Assembly: GCA_023388175.1 (NCBI GenBank)
Contig: JAEWGT010000011.1
Coordinates: 310,001-374,000 of the forward strand
Direction of reading: 5' to 3'
Source: Pseudomonadota bacterium
Lineage (GTDB): Bacteria > Pseudomonadota > Alphaproteobacteria > Rhizobiales > Devosiaceae
Length of the DNA stretch: 64,000 bases
Shown here: positions 51,151 to 60,746 of the stretch, piece after piece
Layout: each line of letters begins with the position of its first letter
Numbering within the stretch: the stretch's first letter is position 1
Notes under the pieces: model-generated
What the model saw: only the letters and a program-made list of their open reading frames with translations
What the model was told of the DNA's origin: nothing
Databases searched by the model: none
Made by a program: the position numbers and the translations under genes

Positions 51151-53247
51151 TTACCGCGGAAAACTCTGTGCGTTGCCCGCATCCACGTTGAGAATGTTCC
51201 CGGTGGACTTGGCCGAAGCCTCGCTCGCGAAGAAGTAGATGGCTTCGGCAATGTCCTCGGGGAAGACCGAGCGCTTCAGCATGGAGCGCTGGCGATACAT
51301 TTCCTCAAGGCCATCCTTGTCGGTCTTGTAGGTGGACGCGCGCTGTTCCAGCCATTCGCCGGCCCAGATCTTCGAGCCGCGCAGCACGGCGTCTGGATTG
51401 ACGACATTGACGCGGATCTGTGCTTCGGCGCCTTCGAGGGCGAGGCACCGGGCCAGATGAATTTCGGCGGCCTTGGCGGTGCAATAGGCGGCGGCGTTCG
51501 GCGAAGCGGCAAGTCCGTTCTTGGATGCGACGAACACGACATTGCCGCCGATCTTTTGGCTCCGGAACAGCTTGAAGGCTTCACGCGACACGAGGAAATA
51601 GCCCGTGGACAGAATGTCCATGTTCTTGTTCCACAGCTCCAGCGAGGTTTCCTCGATCGGTGCCGAGGAGGCCAGGCCGGCATTGGACACGAGAATATCG
51701 AGGCCGCCGAATTCGACCACGGCATGGGCGAAACCGGAAATGACGGCTTCTTCCCTAGTGACGTTGATATTCACTGGGCGGACGAAATCCTTGCCGAAAA
51801 TCGAGGTGAGTTCCTCAGTCGCGCTGTCCAGGGCGGTCTGGTCGATGTCTGCAAGAACGACGCAGGCGCCTTCGCGCAGGAGACGCGCAGCCGTGGCCTT
51901 GCCGATGCCGCCGGCGCCGCCGGTGACGAGGGCGATCTTGCCGGCCAAAGACTTCGGCTTGGGCATACGGGCGAGCTTGGCTTCTTCGAGCAGCCAATAT
52001 TCGATATCGAAGGCTTCCTGCTCGGGCAGGCCCTGATATTCCGACACCGTCGACGCGCCGCGCATCACATTGATGGCGTTGACATAGAACTCGCCGGAAA
52101 TGCGGGCCGTGGCCTTGTCCTTGGCGAAGGTGATCATGCCGACGCCGGGGATGAGATACACAACGGCATTCGGATCGCGGATGGCGGGCGAATTGTCGTG
52201 CTTGCAGCGCTCGTAATAGGCGGCGTAGTCGGCGCGATAATCGGCAATCTGCTGGTCGAGACCGGCAATGACGGCGTCCACATCGGGATTGGCCGGGTCG
52301 AAATCAATCACCAGCGGACGGATCTTGGTGCGCAGGAAGTGGTCCGGGCAGGACGTGCCCAGCGCCGCCAGCGGGCGCAGATTGTGGCTGTTCACGAATT
52401 CCAGCACAGCGGCGCTGTCATCGAAATGGCCGAGCTTGTGGCTGTCTTCGGAGATAAAGCCGCGAATTTTCGGCATCAGGCGGGCAGCGACGGCGCGACG
52501 GGCATCGGCGTCGAGCGAGGTGACGGCTTCACCACCGAAAATGGTCTTGCCCTGGGTTTCCTTCTCGAACCATTCTATGGCCTGATTGATGATGGCAATC
52601 GTGGTTTCGTAGCATTCCTTGGGCGTGTCGCCCCAGGTGAACAGGCCATGCGATTCAAGCACGGCGCCCTTGGCATTCGGGTTCTCAAGGCAGAATTTTT
52701 CGAGCCACAGGCCGAGTTCAAAGCCGGGCTTTTTCCAGGGCAGCCAGCCGATTGTGTCGCCGAAAATCTGGCGCGTCAGCTCTTTGCTGTTCTTGGAGGC
52801 CGCAATGGCGATGATCGCATCGGGGTGCATGTGATCGACAAAGGGCCGGTTCACATAGGCATGGAGCGGGGTGTCGATGGAGGAGGCGCGCGGATTGAGA
52901 TTGAAGGTGGCGTGGGGGAGGTAGCCCACCATCTCGTCTTCAAATTCGACGCCGCGATAAAGGCCCTTCAAGGCCCGCAGCTTGTCCATATAGAGCGTGG
53001 CGAAACCATCGAGTTTGATCGAGGCGCTGTCGCCGCCCGAGCCTTTCACCCACAGGACTTCGACGTCCTGGCCGGTCAGCGGATCTTTCTGCCAGACCTT
53101 CGAGGACGTGTTGCCGCCGCCATAATTGGTGACGCGCTTGTCCGAACCGAGCAGGTTTGAGCGATAGACGAGGCGCTCGGGCTCGCTCATCGATGCGGCC
53201 TTGGCATCATCCCACAGGTTTGCAAGGCGCTTGGGCGCGGTGGACAT
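51151..53247 (-). CDS. rhaD: Bifunctional rhamnulose-1-phosphate aldolase / L-lactaldehyde dehydrogenase
   Basis: A 698-residue two-domain enzyme. The N-terminal class-II aldolase part (about residues 1-420) cleaves L-rhamnulose 1-phosphate to DHAP and L-lactaldehyde; metal-binding His are in FVDHMHPDAIIAIA and ESHGLFTWGD. The C-terminal short-chain dehydrogenase part, from about residue 430, has the NAD motif IALVTGGAGGIGKATAARLL and the catalytic YCTAK, and oxidises lactaldehyde to lactate. The ATG at 53247 follows GGGAGGAAG. The gene needs a phosphorylated substrate, yet no rhamnulokinase gene occurs in the window. Confidence 0.95.
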   Translation of the reverse strand: MSTAPKRLANLWDDAKAASMSEPERLVYRSNLLGSDKRVTNYGGGNTSSKVWQKDPLTGQDVEVLWVKGSGGDSASIKLDGFATLYMDKLRALKGLYRGVEFEDEMVGYLPHATFNLNPRASSIDTPLHAYVNRPFVDHMHPDAIIAIAASKNSKELTRQIFGDTIGWLPWKKPGFELGLWLEKFCLENPNAKGAVLESHGLFTWGDTPKECYETTIAIINQAIEWFEKETQGKTIFGGEAVTSLDADARRAVAARLMPKIRGFISEDSHKLGHFDDSAAVLEFVNSHNLRPLAALGTSCPDHFLRTKIRPLVIDFDPANPDVDAVIAGLDQQIADYRADYAAYYERCKHDNSPAIRDPNAVVYLIPGVGMITFAKDKATARISGEFYVNAINVMRGASTVSEYQGLPEQEAFDIEYWLLEEAKLARMPKPKSLAGKIALVTGGAGGIGKATAARLLREGACVVLADIDQTALDSATEELTSIFGKDFVRPVNINVTREEAVISGFAHAVVEFGGLDILVSNAGLASSAPIEETSLELWNKNMDILSTGYFLVSREAFKLFRSQKIGGNVVFVASKNGLAASPNAAAYCTAKAAEIHLARCLALEGAEAQIRVNVVNPDAVLRGSKIWAGEWLEQRASTYKTDKDGLEEMYRQRSMLKRSVFPEDIAEAIYFFASEASAKSTGNILNVDAGNAQSFPR

Positions 53248-53330
53248 GGACTTCCTCCCAATAGAACAGGCAGACAGATATTTGGCCGGACATGGCCATA
53301 TCTCACGGCCTGGTGTCAATCATAAACAAT

Positions 53331-53369
53331 CATGTTTCGTCACATATGATCGATAGTGACGGAAACATG
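53331..53369. promoter_or_regulatory. Long inverted repeat between rhaD and rhaR (probable RhaR operator)
   Basis: CATGTTTCGTCAC (53331-53343) and GTGACGGAAACATG (53356-53369) form an inverted repeat with a 12-nt centre; the right arm has one extra base. Just before it, CAATCAT occurs twice, spaced 10 nt. DeoR-type regulators bind such repeated sites; binding by RhaR is inferred. Confidence 0.6.
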
Positions 53370-53431
53370 CGGAATGGTGATTGACTCTGCGTGAGATTGA
53401 TGGGAACACCTGCAATCAGGGAGTATCAGCC

Positions 53432-54238
53432 TTGCACGAAACGGAACGCCACCGCGTCATTTTATCTGCCGTACAAAGTCGCCCCGTGGTGACTGTGGCG
53501 GAGCTTTGTGAAGTCACAAGTTCCTCTGAAGCCACAATTCGCCGGGATATTGCCGCCCTTCATGTGCAGGGCAAGCTGCGGCGTGTGCGGGGCGGGGCCG
53601 AGGCGATCAACCCACCGGAACAGGGCGGATTGATGGGGCGTCCCTTTTCCGTCAATGAAACGATCAACATTGCTCAAAAACGAGCAATTGCCCGCGCTGC
53701 TGCTGAAATGTGCAATGACGGCGAGCCGATCATCATCAATGGCGGCACCACTACCTATCAGATGGTGCATCACCTGATGGGCAAGCGGCTGAGCGTCTTC
53801 ACCAACAGCTTCGCCATTGCCGAATTCCTCATTCACAATTCGCGCAACTCGGTCGTCATTCCCGGCGGCACGGTTTACCGCGAGCAGAATGTCATCCTCT
53901 CGCCCTTTGGCGGGGTGGTGGCGAGCCACTTTTACGCCAGGCGCATGTTCATCGGCTGTCAGGGCATTGGCGCCCACGGGCTGATGGAGGCCGACCCCAT
54001 GGTCGTGCAATCGGAGCTGGCGCTGATCGGGCAGGCCGACGAATTGATCGTGCTTGCCGATAGTTCAAAATTTTCGGGACGCTCGAGCCTCATCCTGTGT
54101 GGGCTCGACCGAATTGCCGCTGTCATCACCGATGGCGGTATCCGCGACGAGGACCGCCAGATGCTGGAAAATGCAAATGTGCGGCTCATCGTGGTGGATG
54201 CGGGCGTTCAGGCCGAGCCAGAAACGAAAACGGCCTGA
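53432..54238 (+). CDS. rhaR: DeoR family regulator of rhamnose catabolism
   Basis: A 268-residue DeoR-type regulator. The N-terminal winged helix (ERHRVILSAVQSRPVVTVAELCEVTSSSEATIRRDIAALHVQGKLRRVRGG, residues 4-54) precedes a DeoR sensor domain with NGGTTTYQMVHHL and DSSKFSGRSSLILCGLDRIAAVITDGGI. The start is a TTG at 53432, supported by AGGGAG eight bases before it; an ATG in frame at 53381 would overlap the operator region and add 17 residues. It begins the plus-strand rhamnose transport operon, as in Rhizobium leguminosarum, where RhaR is negative-acting. Confidence 0.9.
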   Translation: MHETERHRVILSAVQSRPVVTVAELCEVTSSSEATIRRDIAALHVQGKLRRVRGGAEAINPPEQGGLMGRPFSVNETINIAQKRAIARAAAEMCNDGEPIIINGGTTTYQMVHHLMGKRLSVFTNSFAIAEFLIHNSRNSVVIPGGTVYREQNVILSPFGGVVASHFYARRMFIGCQGIGAHGLMEADPMVVQSELALIGQADELIVLADSSKFSGRSSLILCGLDRIAAVITDGGIRDEDRQMLENANVRLIVVDAGVQAEPETKTA

Positions 54239-54281
54239 ACATTCAAATGACCAAACCAGATCATTCCCGGGAGGAATTTCA

Positions 54282-55268
54282 ATGAAACTCTGGACACTGC
54301 TTGCTGCAACGGCAACCGCCGCCGTGCTGATGGCCGCGCCGGCCGCCGCCCAGACCCGCATCGCGCTGGTCGTGAAGTCGCTGGGCAATGGCTTTTTCGA
54401 TGCCGCCGCCAAGGGCGCTGAAGAAGCTGCCGCCGAACTGGGCGATGTCGAACTGATCTATACCGGCCCCACCGCGGCAACCGCCGAAGCGCAGATCGAA
54501 GTCGTCAACTCGCTGATCGCGCAGCAGGTGGACGCCATCGCCATCTCCGCCAACGATCCCGACGCTCTGGTGCCCGCCCTGCAGCGTGCTCAGGAACGCG
54601 GCATCAAGGTGATCTCCTGGGATTCGGGCGTTGCCCCCGAAGGCCGCTCGATCCACCTCAACCCCTCCGATATCGGCCTGATCGGCGAGACCATCATCAA
54701 GCTCGCTGCCGACTATCTGCCCGGAGGTGGCGATGTGGCCATCCTCTCGGCCGCTTCGACCGCGACCAACCAGAATGCCTGGATCGAAGCCGCCAAGGCC
54801 GCCATCCCCGAAAAGTTCCCGAACATCAATCTTGTCGCCACCGTCTATGGCGATGACGACTCGGTGAAGTCGACGGAAGAAGCCCGCGGTCTGATCGCGG
54901 CCTATCCCGACCTCAAGGCCATCATCGCCCCGACCACCGTGGGTGTCGTGGCTGCTGCCCAGGTCGTGACCGATCAGAACCTGATCGGCCAGGTCAACGT
55001 CACCGGCCTTGCCCTGCCGTCCGAGTTCAAGCAGTTCATCGACAATGGCGCATCGCAGGCCGTGGCTCTGTGGAACCCGATCGATCTCGGCTACTCGGCT
55101 GTCTATCTGGCCAAGGCGCTTGTTGACGGTCAGGAAGCCGCGCCTGGCGCAACCTTCTCCATCGGCAAGGTGGGCGAAGTGACCCTGGACGACACCAACT
55201 CGGCCGCCATGGCCGCGCCGTTCCAGTTCGACGCGTCCAACATCGAAGAGTTCTCCAAGATCTACTGA
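54282..55268 (+). CDS. rhaS: Rhamnose ABC transporter substrate-binding protein
   Basis: A 328-residue periplasmic CUT2 binding protein for L-rhamnose. Signal peptide MKLWTLLAATATAAVLMAAPAAA is followed by QTRIALVVKSLGNGFFDAAAKGAEEAA, typical of RhaS. The substrate assignment comes from its place in a locus with rhaR, rhaD, rhaI and rhaM. The ATG at 54282 follows GGGAGGAA. The gene uses strongly preferred codons. Two consecutive hairpins follow its stop codon. Confidence 0.93.
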   Translation: MKLWTLLAATATAAVLMAAPAAAQTRIALVVKSLGNGFFDAAAKGAEEAAAELGDVELIYTGPTAATAEAQIEVVNSLIAQQVDAIAISANDPDALVPALQRAQERGIKVISWDSGVAPEGRSIHLNPSDIGLIGETIIKLAADYLPGGGDVAILSAASTATNQNAWIEAAKAAIPEKFPNINLVATVYGDDDSVKSTEEARGLIAAYPDLKAIIAPTTVGVVAAAQVVTDQNLIGQVNVTGLALPSEFKQFIDNGASQAVALWNPIDLGYSAVYLAKALVDGQEAAPGATFSIGKVGEVTLDDTNSAAMAAPFQFDASNIEEFSKIY

Positions 55269-55274
55269 TCTTTC

Positions 55275-55300
55275 TATCCCGGCGCTTTGGCGCCGGGATA
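55275..55300 (+). promoter_or_regulatory. 11-bp hairpin directly after rhaS
   Basis: TATCCCGGCGC pairs perfectly with GCGCCGGGATA around a TTTG loop, seven bases after the rhaS stop. There is no T-run, so an mRNA 3'-end stabiliser or attenuator is likely. Confidence 0.8.
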
Positions 55301-55350
55301 ACCCCCACCCCTGTCCCTTCTCCTTGTGGGGAGGGGACAGGGGTGGGGGT
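55301..55350. repeat. Long palindrome between rhaS and rhaT (family-A related)
   Basis: Perfect 17-bp arms (ACCCCCACCCCTGTCCC at 55301-55317, complement at 55334-55350) around a 16-nt centre that can itself form a short stem. It abuts the preceding hairpin and would block upstream exonucleases in the rhaS transcript. Confidence 0.85.
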
Positions 55351-55368
55351 ATTAGCGAGCACAGAACC

Positions 55369-56874
55369 ATGACCGAACCCATCCTGACCCTTTCCGGCAT
55401 ATCCAAGAGCTTTCCCGGCGTGCGGGCGCTCAACGATGTGTCGCTGGAGCTTTATCCCGGCGAAGTGACCGCGCTGATCGGCGAGAACGGCGCAGGCAAA
55501 TCGACGCTGGTCAAGACCATGACCGGCATCTACCAGCCGGACGCTGGTGAAATCCGGGTGGGTGGCAGAGTGGTGACCTTGCCCACCGCCATCTCGGCCT
55601 CGAATGAGGGCATTACCGCGATCCACCAGGAAACGGTGCTGTTCGACGAATTGAGTGTGGCTGAGAACATCTATCTCGGACACGCACCTACGAACCGTCT
55701 CGGCCTGATCGACTGGAGCAAGATGCGCCGCGAGGCGCAGGCCACGCTCGACTCGATGGCGGCGGGCATTGATGCGTCAATGCCGCTCAAGGAACTGGGC
55801 ATCGCCAAGAAACATCTCGTGGCCGTGGCGCGCGCGCTCAGTGTCGATGCGCAGGTCGTGATCATGGACGAGCCGACTGCGGCTCTGTCGCAAAAGGAAA
55901 TCGAGGAGCTTTATGTGCTGGTCGACCTGCTCAAGCAGGACGGCAAGGCCATCCTCTTCATCTCCCACAAATTCGATGAAATCTACCGCATCGCCGACCG
56001 CTATACCGTGTTCCGCGATGGCGAGCAGGTGGGCAAGGGCTTCATCCGGGACACCCCGCAATCCGAGATCGTCAAGCTGATGGTGGGTCGTGCGGTGGAC
56101 CAGATTTTCCCGGCCCGGCAAGCCAGCATTGGCGAGCCCGTGCTGGACGTGTCGGGCCTGAGCCACCCTACCGAATTCGACAATGTCTCGTTCAATGTCC
56201 GCAAGGGCGAAATTCTCGGCTTTTACGGACTGGTCGGGGCAGGGCGTTCGGAAGTCATGCAGGCCGTGTTCGGCATGACGCGGCCTTCGGGCGGCACCAT
56301 GGTGCTGGACGGCAAGACCATCGCGCCGCGCTCACCCGCTGACGCCGTAGACGCGGGTATCGTCTATGTGCCCGAAGAACGCGGCAAGCAGGGTGTGATC
56401 ACCGGCGAGCCGATCTTCAAGAACGTGTCTCTGCCCAGCCTCGGCAAGACCAGCCGTTCCGGCTTCCTGCGCATGGCCGAAGAGTTCAAGCTGGCGCGCA
56501 CCTATACCGAACGGCTGGACCTGCGTGCCTCCTCGCTCAGTCAGAATGTGTCGACCCTCTCGGGCGGCAATCAGCAGAAAGTGGTCATCGCCAAGTGGCT
56601 GGCAACGCTGCCCAAGGTGATCATTCTCGATGAGCCGACCAAGGGCATCGATATCGGCTCCAAGGCCGCCGTGCATGAATTCATGGGTGAACTCGTAGCG
56701 CAGGGGCTGTCGGTGATCATGGTGTCGTCCGAACTGCCGGAAGTCCTCGGCATGAGCGACCGGATCGTCGTCATGCGCGAGGGGCTGGTGGTGGACATTC
56801 TGGAAAACAGGGACTTGCAGCCGGAAACGCTGGTGCGTCTGGCGGCGGGCATCGTCGAGGTTGAGGCGGCATGA
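55369..56874 (+). CDS. rhaT: Rhamnose ABC transporter ATP-binding protein
   Basis: A 501-residue double-domain CUT2 ATPase. Domain one has Walker A GENGAGKST at about residues 38-46 and VVIMDEPTAALSQ. Domain two has GLVGAGRSEVMQAVFG (degenerate Walker A), signature LSGGNQQKVVIAKWL and VIILDEPTKGID. The ATG at 55369 gives the usual N-terminus (ILTLSGISKSFPGVRAL); upstream codons fall in the palindrome. It overlaps rhaP by 4 nt. Confidence 0.94.
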   Translation: MTEPILTLSGISKSFPGVRALNDVSLELYPGEVTALIGENGAGKSTLVKTMTGIYQPDAGEIRVGGRVVTLPTAISASNEGITAIHQETVLFDELSVAENIYLGHAPTNRLGLIDWSKMRREAQATLDSMAAGIDASMPLKELGIAKKHLVAVARALSVDAQVVIMDEPTAALSQKEIEELYVLVDLLKQDGKAILFISHKFDEIYRIADRYTVFRDGEQVGKGFIRDTPQSEIVKLMVGRAVDQIFPARQASIGEPVLDVSGLSHPTEFDNVSFNVRKGEILGFYGLVGAGRSEVMQAVFGMTRPSGGTMVLDGKTIAPRSPADAVDAGIVYVPEERGKQGVITGEPIFKNVSLPSLGKTSRSGFLRMAEEFKLARTYTERLDLRASSLSQNVSTLSGGNQQKVVIAKWLATLPKVIILDEPTKGIDIGSKAAVHEFMGELVAQGLSVIMVSSELPEVLGMSDRIVVMREGLVVDILENRDLQPETLVRLAAGIVEVEAA

Positions 56875-57851
56875 ACCGGCTTCTGAAAAATCGTGAAATC
56901 TGGCTGGCCCTGGCCATCGTTGCCGTAATCATTCTGGTGACCATGCGGTTTCCCCGCTTCAGCCAGCCGGGCAATCTGCTGACCATTCTCAATGATACCT
57001 CGATCCTGATGATGCTGGCGCTCGGCCAGATGGTCGTCATCCTGACCCGCTCGATCGACCTGTCCATGGCGTCCAATCTGGCGCTGACCGGCATGATCGT
57101 CGCCATGACCAATGCGGCCTTGCCGTTCATTCCCATTCCGCTGCTCATCGCGGGCTGCGTGGTGGTCGGCGCGGCTTTGGGGGCCTTCAATGGCATTCTG
57201 GTCTGGAAGCTCGATATTCCGCCGATCGTGGTGACGCTGGGCACGCTGACCATTTTCCGTGGGCTGGTCTTCGTCATTTCCGGTGGCGCCTGGGTCAATG
57301 CGGCCCAGATGAGCCCCGAATTCATTCAATTGCAGCGCGGCGCTTTCCTCGGACTGCCGATCCTGACCTGGTTCGCCATCGTGGTTGCGGCGCTGTTCTT
57401 CGTGCTGATGACGCGTACGCCCATCGGCCGGTCCTTCTATGCCATCGGGGTCAATCCCACGGCCTCGGTCTATACCGGCATCAATGTGGGGCTGACCAAA
57501 TTCCTGGCCTTCATGATTTCCGGCGCCGTATCGGGACTATGCGGCTATCTCTGGATATCGCGCTACGTGATCGCCTCGGTGGAAGTGGCGGGCGGCTATG
57601 AGTTGACCATTATCGCGGCCTGCGTGATCGGCGGCGTCTCGATTGCCGGCGGCATCGGCACCGTGGCTGGCGCATTGCTGGGCGCGCTGTTCCTCGGCGT
57701 CGTCAACAATGCACTGCCGGTCATCGGCGTCTCGCCCTTCTGGCAGATGGCCATTTCCGGCGCGGCGATCCTGATTGCCGTCGTGCTCAATGCCCGTGGC
57801 GAAACGCGCAAGGGGCGCGTGATTTTGAAGAAGGCGGAGGGAGTGGCGTGA
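56871..57851 (+). CDS. rhaP: Rhamnose ABC transporter permease 1
   Basis: A 326-residue inner-membrane permease of the ribose family, with the signature MVVILTRSIDLSMASNLALTGMI at about residues 58-80 and ELTIIAACVIGGVSIAGGIGTVAGALLGALFLGVVNNALPV near residues 243-283. It is one of two permeases of this transporter, the typical arrangement for rhamnose systems. A full family-A palindromic element separates it from rhaQ. Confidence 0.93.
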   Translation: MNRLLKNREIWLALAIVAVIILVTMRFPRFSQPGNLLTILNDTSILMMLALGQMVVILTRSIDLSMASNLALTGMIVAMTNAALPFIPIPLLIAGCVVVGAALGAFNGILVWKLDIPPIVVTLGTLTIFRGLVFVISGGAWVNAAQMSPEFIQLQRGAFLGLPILTWFAIVVAALFFVLMTRTPIGRSFYAIGVNPTASVYTGINVGLTKFLAFMISGAVSGLCGYLWISRYVIASVEVAGGYELTIIAACVIGGVSIAGGIGTVAGALLGALFLGVVNNALPVIGVSPFWQMAISGAAILIAVVLNARGETRKGRVILKKAEGVA

Positions 57852-57867
57852 CTGGACTGGATGCCAT

Positions 57868-57995
57868 AAGCCCCTCCCCCTTGAGGGGAGGGGTTGGGGT
57901 GGGGGTTCTGCACCCTCAACAGGTACCGAACCTGCGGAACGCTCAGCACCCCCACCCTCATTCCCTCCCCTCAAGGGGGAGGGAGGCGATGGAGC
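57868..57995. repeat. Composite palindromic element, family A (full copy) inside the rha operon
   Basis: Hairpin CCCTCCCCCTTGAGGGGAGGG, arm GGTTGGGGTGGGGGTTCTG, spacer, arm CAGCACCCCCACCCTCA, hairpin CCCTCCCCTCAAGGGGGAGGG and the terminal GAGGCGATGGAGCC. It occupies the 175-nt gap between rhaP and rhaQ, where no promoter is evident. Confidence 0.88.
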
Positions 57996-58026
57996 CTACA
58001 GCACGGCTTAAGCACGGAACGAAGCT

Positions 58027-59031
58027 ATGACCGACATTTCCAACACCGGCCGCCGCTTGCCGGATCGCCTCGACAATCCGCTGAAATCTGCCGCCTTGAG
58101 CTGGGAGAGCCTGCTGGTGCTCGTCGCCATCGGCATCTTCATCGCCAATTCCCTGGCCTCGCCCTATTTCCTGAACGCCTGGTCGCTCTCCGACATGACG
58201 TTCAATTTCACCGAAAAGGCGCTGATCGCCCTGGCCATGGCGCTGGTGATCATTACCGGGGAAATCGACCTGTCGGTGGCCTCGATCATCGCGCTGGCCT
58301 CGACGCTGATGGGGTTGGTGCTGCACACATTCGGCGCGCCCACACCGGTTCTGGTGCTGGTGGGCATCCTGACCGGCCTCGCCTGTGGGGCGTTCAACGG
58401 GTTCCTCGTGACCGGGCTCAAGCTGCCCTCCATCGTCGTTACCATCGGCACGATGAGCCTGTTTCGCGGCATTGCCTATATCGTGCTCGGCGACCAGAGC
58501 TTTGGCGGCTATCCGCGCGATTTCGCCTGGTTCGGGCAGGGCTATGTCTGGTGGGTGATTTCGTTCGAGCTGGTGCTGTTCCTCGTCGCTGCGGTGATTT
58601 TCTATGTCCTGCTGCACCACACCAATTTCGGGCGACGGGTCTTCGCCATCGGCAATAACGCGACGGCGGCGCAGTTTTCCGGCGTGCGCGTCGACCGCAT
58701 CAAATTCGTGCTGTTCTGCCTGACCGGCCTGATGAGCGGCATTGCCGCCGTCCTGCTCACCGCACGGCTGGGTTCGACCCGACCCTCCATTGCGCAGGGC
58801 TTCGAATTGGAAGTCATCACCATGGTGGTGCTGGGCGGCGTCTCTATTCTCGGTGGTGCAGGCTCGATCATCGGGGTGGTGCTGGCGGCCCTGATCATCG
58901 GCCTTGTGACCTTCGGGCTGGGCCTGCTCAACGTGCCGGGGATCGTGATGTCGATCTTTACGGGCTCGCTGCTGATCGTCGTGATCGCGCTGCCGATCCT
59001 GTGGCGCATGTACAAGGAGCGCCGGGCATGA
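58027..59031 (+). CDS. rhaQ: Rhamnose ABC transporter permease 2
   Basis: A 334-residue inner-membrane permease, second channel subunit. The family motif appears as LVIITGEIDLSVASIIALASTLMG at about residues 73-96 and the late LEVITMVVLGGVSILGGAGSIIGVVLAALIIGLVTFGLGLLNV. The ATG at 58027 begins the gene after the repeat element. It overlaps rhaM by 4 nt. Confidence 0.93.
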   Translation: MTDISNTGRRLPDRLDNPLKSAALSWESLLVLVAIGIFIANSLASPYFLNAWSLSDMTFNFTEKALIALAMALVIITGEIDLSVASIIALASTLMGLVLHTFGAPTPVLVLVGILTGLACGAFNGFLVTGLKLPSIVVTIGTMSLFRGIAYIVLGDQSFGGYPRDFAWFGQGYVWWVISFELVLFLVAAVIFYVLLHHTNFGRRVFAIGNNATAAQFSGVRVDRIKFVLFCLTGLMSGIAAVLLTARLGSTRPSIAQGFELEVITMVVLGGVSILGGAGSIIGVVLAALIIGLVTFGLGLLNVPGIVMSIFTGSLLIVVIALPILWRMYKERRA

Positions 59032-59360
59032 TCAGGAACGACGGCTACGAAAAGCACGCCTTCAAGATGCAGCTCAATCCCGGCATGGCGGCCGAATACA
59101 AAAAGCGCCACGACGAGATTTTTCCCGAACTGGTCGATCTGCTGCATGAGGCCGGTGTGAAGGACTATTCCATCCATCTCGACGAAGAGACCAATATTCT
59201 CTTTGGCGTTTTGTGGCGGCGGGTGGACCACACCATGGCCGACCTGCCGAACACGGACGTCATGAAACGCTGGTGGGCGCATATGGCCGATGTCATGGCC
59301 ACCAATGACAAGAACGAGCCGCTATCGGTGGATCTGACGCCGATGTTCTGGATGAAATAA
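59028..59360 (+). CDS. rhaM: L-rhamnose mutarotase
   Basis: A 110-residue enzyme interconverting alpha and beta anomers of L-rhamnose (RhaU in Rhizobium). Conserved features are the KHAFKMQLNPGMAAEYKKRHDEIFPEL segment with the active-site Tyr and His, NILFGVLWRR and the C-terminal KRWWAHMADVM and PMFWMK with Trp residues. It is coupled by a 4-nt overlap to rhaQ. In R. leguminosarum the next gene is rhaK; here the plus-strand operon ends and cysG converges only five bases away. Confidence 0.94.
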   Translation: MIRNDGYEKHAFKMQLNPGMAAEYKKRHDEIFPELVDLLHEAGVKDYSIHLDEETNILFGVLWRRVDHTMADLPNTDVMKRWWAHMADVMATNDKNEPLSVDLTPMFWMK

Positions 59361-59365
59361 GCGCG

Positions 59366-60746
59366 TCAGGTGCCCGTGGCAGCCAAGGCCACGGTCCGCC
59401 GATCCCGCAGCGCATCCCCCACCGCGAAAATGGTGGGCGCGGAGAGCGGGAAGGCATTAACAGCCTCCACGGCCTCGCCAATCGTTCCACGCCATATCTG
59501 TTCATCGGCGCGGCCCAGGCTTCCCGCGATGATGGCGGGTGTGTCCAGGCTCATCCGCTGCGCGGCGAGTTCGGCAACAATGCCGGGCAGGGTGCGGCGG
59601 CTCATGTAATAGACCGAGGTTGTCGCCGGATCGGCCAGCGCGGTCCAGTTGAGGCTGGTCGGCAGCACACCCTTGCGCGAATGTCCGGTCACGAAACGCA
59701 CAGACTGGGCATGATTTCGGTGGGTGAGGGACACGCCGAGCCGACTGGCAAGGGCCAGCCCGGCGGAAATGCCGGGCACGACGGAAACCGCAATGCCATG
59801 GCTTTCCAGCATTTCGATTTCCTCGCCCGCGCGACCGAAAATCATCGGATCGCCAGACTTGAGGCGGACGACATGCTTGCCCTGCCGGGCAAGCCGCAGC
59901 ATCAATGCGTTGATTTCGTCCTGCGCACAGCTCTCGCGCTGGGCGCGTTTGCCCACCAGCATGCGCTTGGCTTCGCGGCGGGCCAGTTCAAGAACTTCGG
60001 CGGAGACAAGATCATCGAACAGGATCACGTCTGCTGATTGCAGGGCGCGAACGGCCTTGATGGTGAGGAGCTCCGCCTCGCCAGGGCCTGCACCGACAAG
60101 CGTGACGCGGCCAGCCGGTGGAACTGCCGCAAACGAGGGATTGGCGTCCTGGGCATCAGGCGCGCGATTGCCGAAGGCGTTTTCTGCCAGCCGTTCCCAG
60201 AAGGCGCGGCGCTGCGGGCCCGGAGCAAGGCGCTCCATCACCTCATCACGCACTTTCGCGGCGAGTTGGGCCCAGAGCGCCAGTGTCTGCGGCAGCAGGA
60301 TCTCGATCCGGCGGCGGACGGCTTGCCCGAGAATGGGCGCAGCGCCGGCGGTGGAAATACCGACCACGACCGGCGAGCGGTTGACGATTGCGCCGAACTG
60401 AAACTGGCAGAAGTCCGGGCGGTCGATGACGTTATACGGGACCGACGCAGCCTTGGCGGCGGCGATAAAGGCATGGGCTTCCCTGTCGTCTTCGAAGTCC
60501 GCAATGGCCAGCGCGGCGTCGATCAAGTCGTGCGTCATCCAGGGGCGGCGGTAAATTGAAATTCCGGCAGGTGGCAGAGCCGCCAGCGCATCGCAGACGT
60601 CCTCGGCGAATACCTCCACCTGTGCCCCAGCCGCTGCCAGCAGTTCGATCTTCCATGCGGCTGGCTCGCTACCTCCGATGACCACGGCGCGTTTGCCCTT
60701 GAGGTCGAAGAAGACCGGGAGGACGGCGAGGGGTGCGATGCGGGCG

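Noticed and set aside
51457..53160. 567-codon plus-strand frame opposite rhaD
   Set aside because: Shadow of RhaD, whose aldolase and dehydrogenase motifs are intact on the minus strand.
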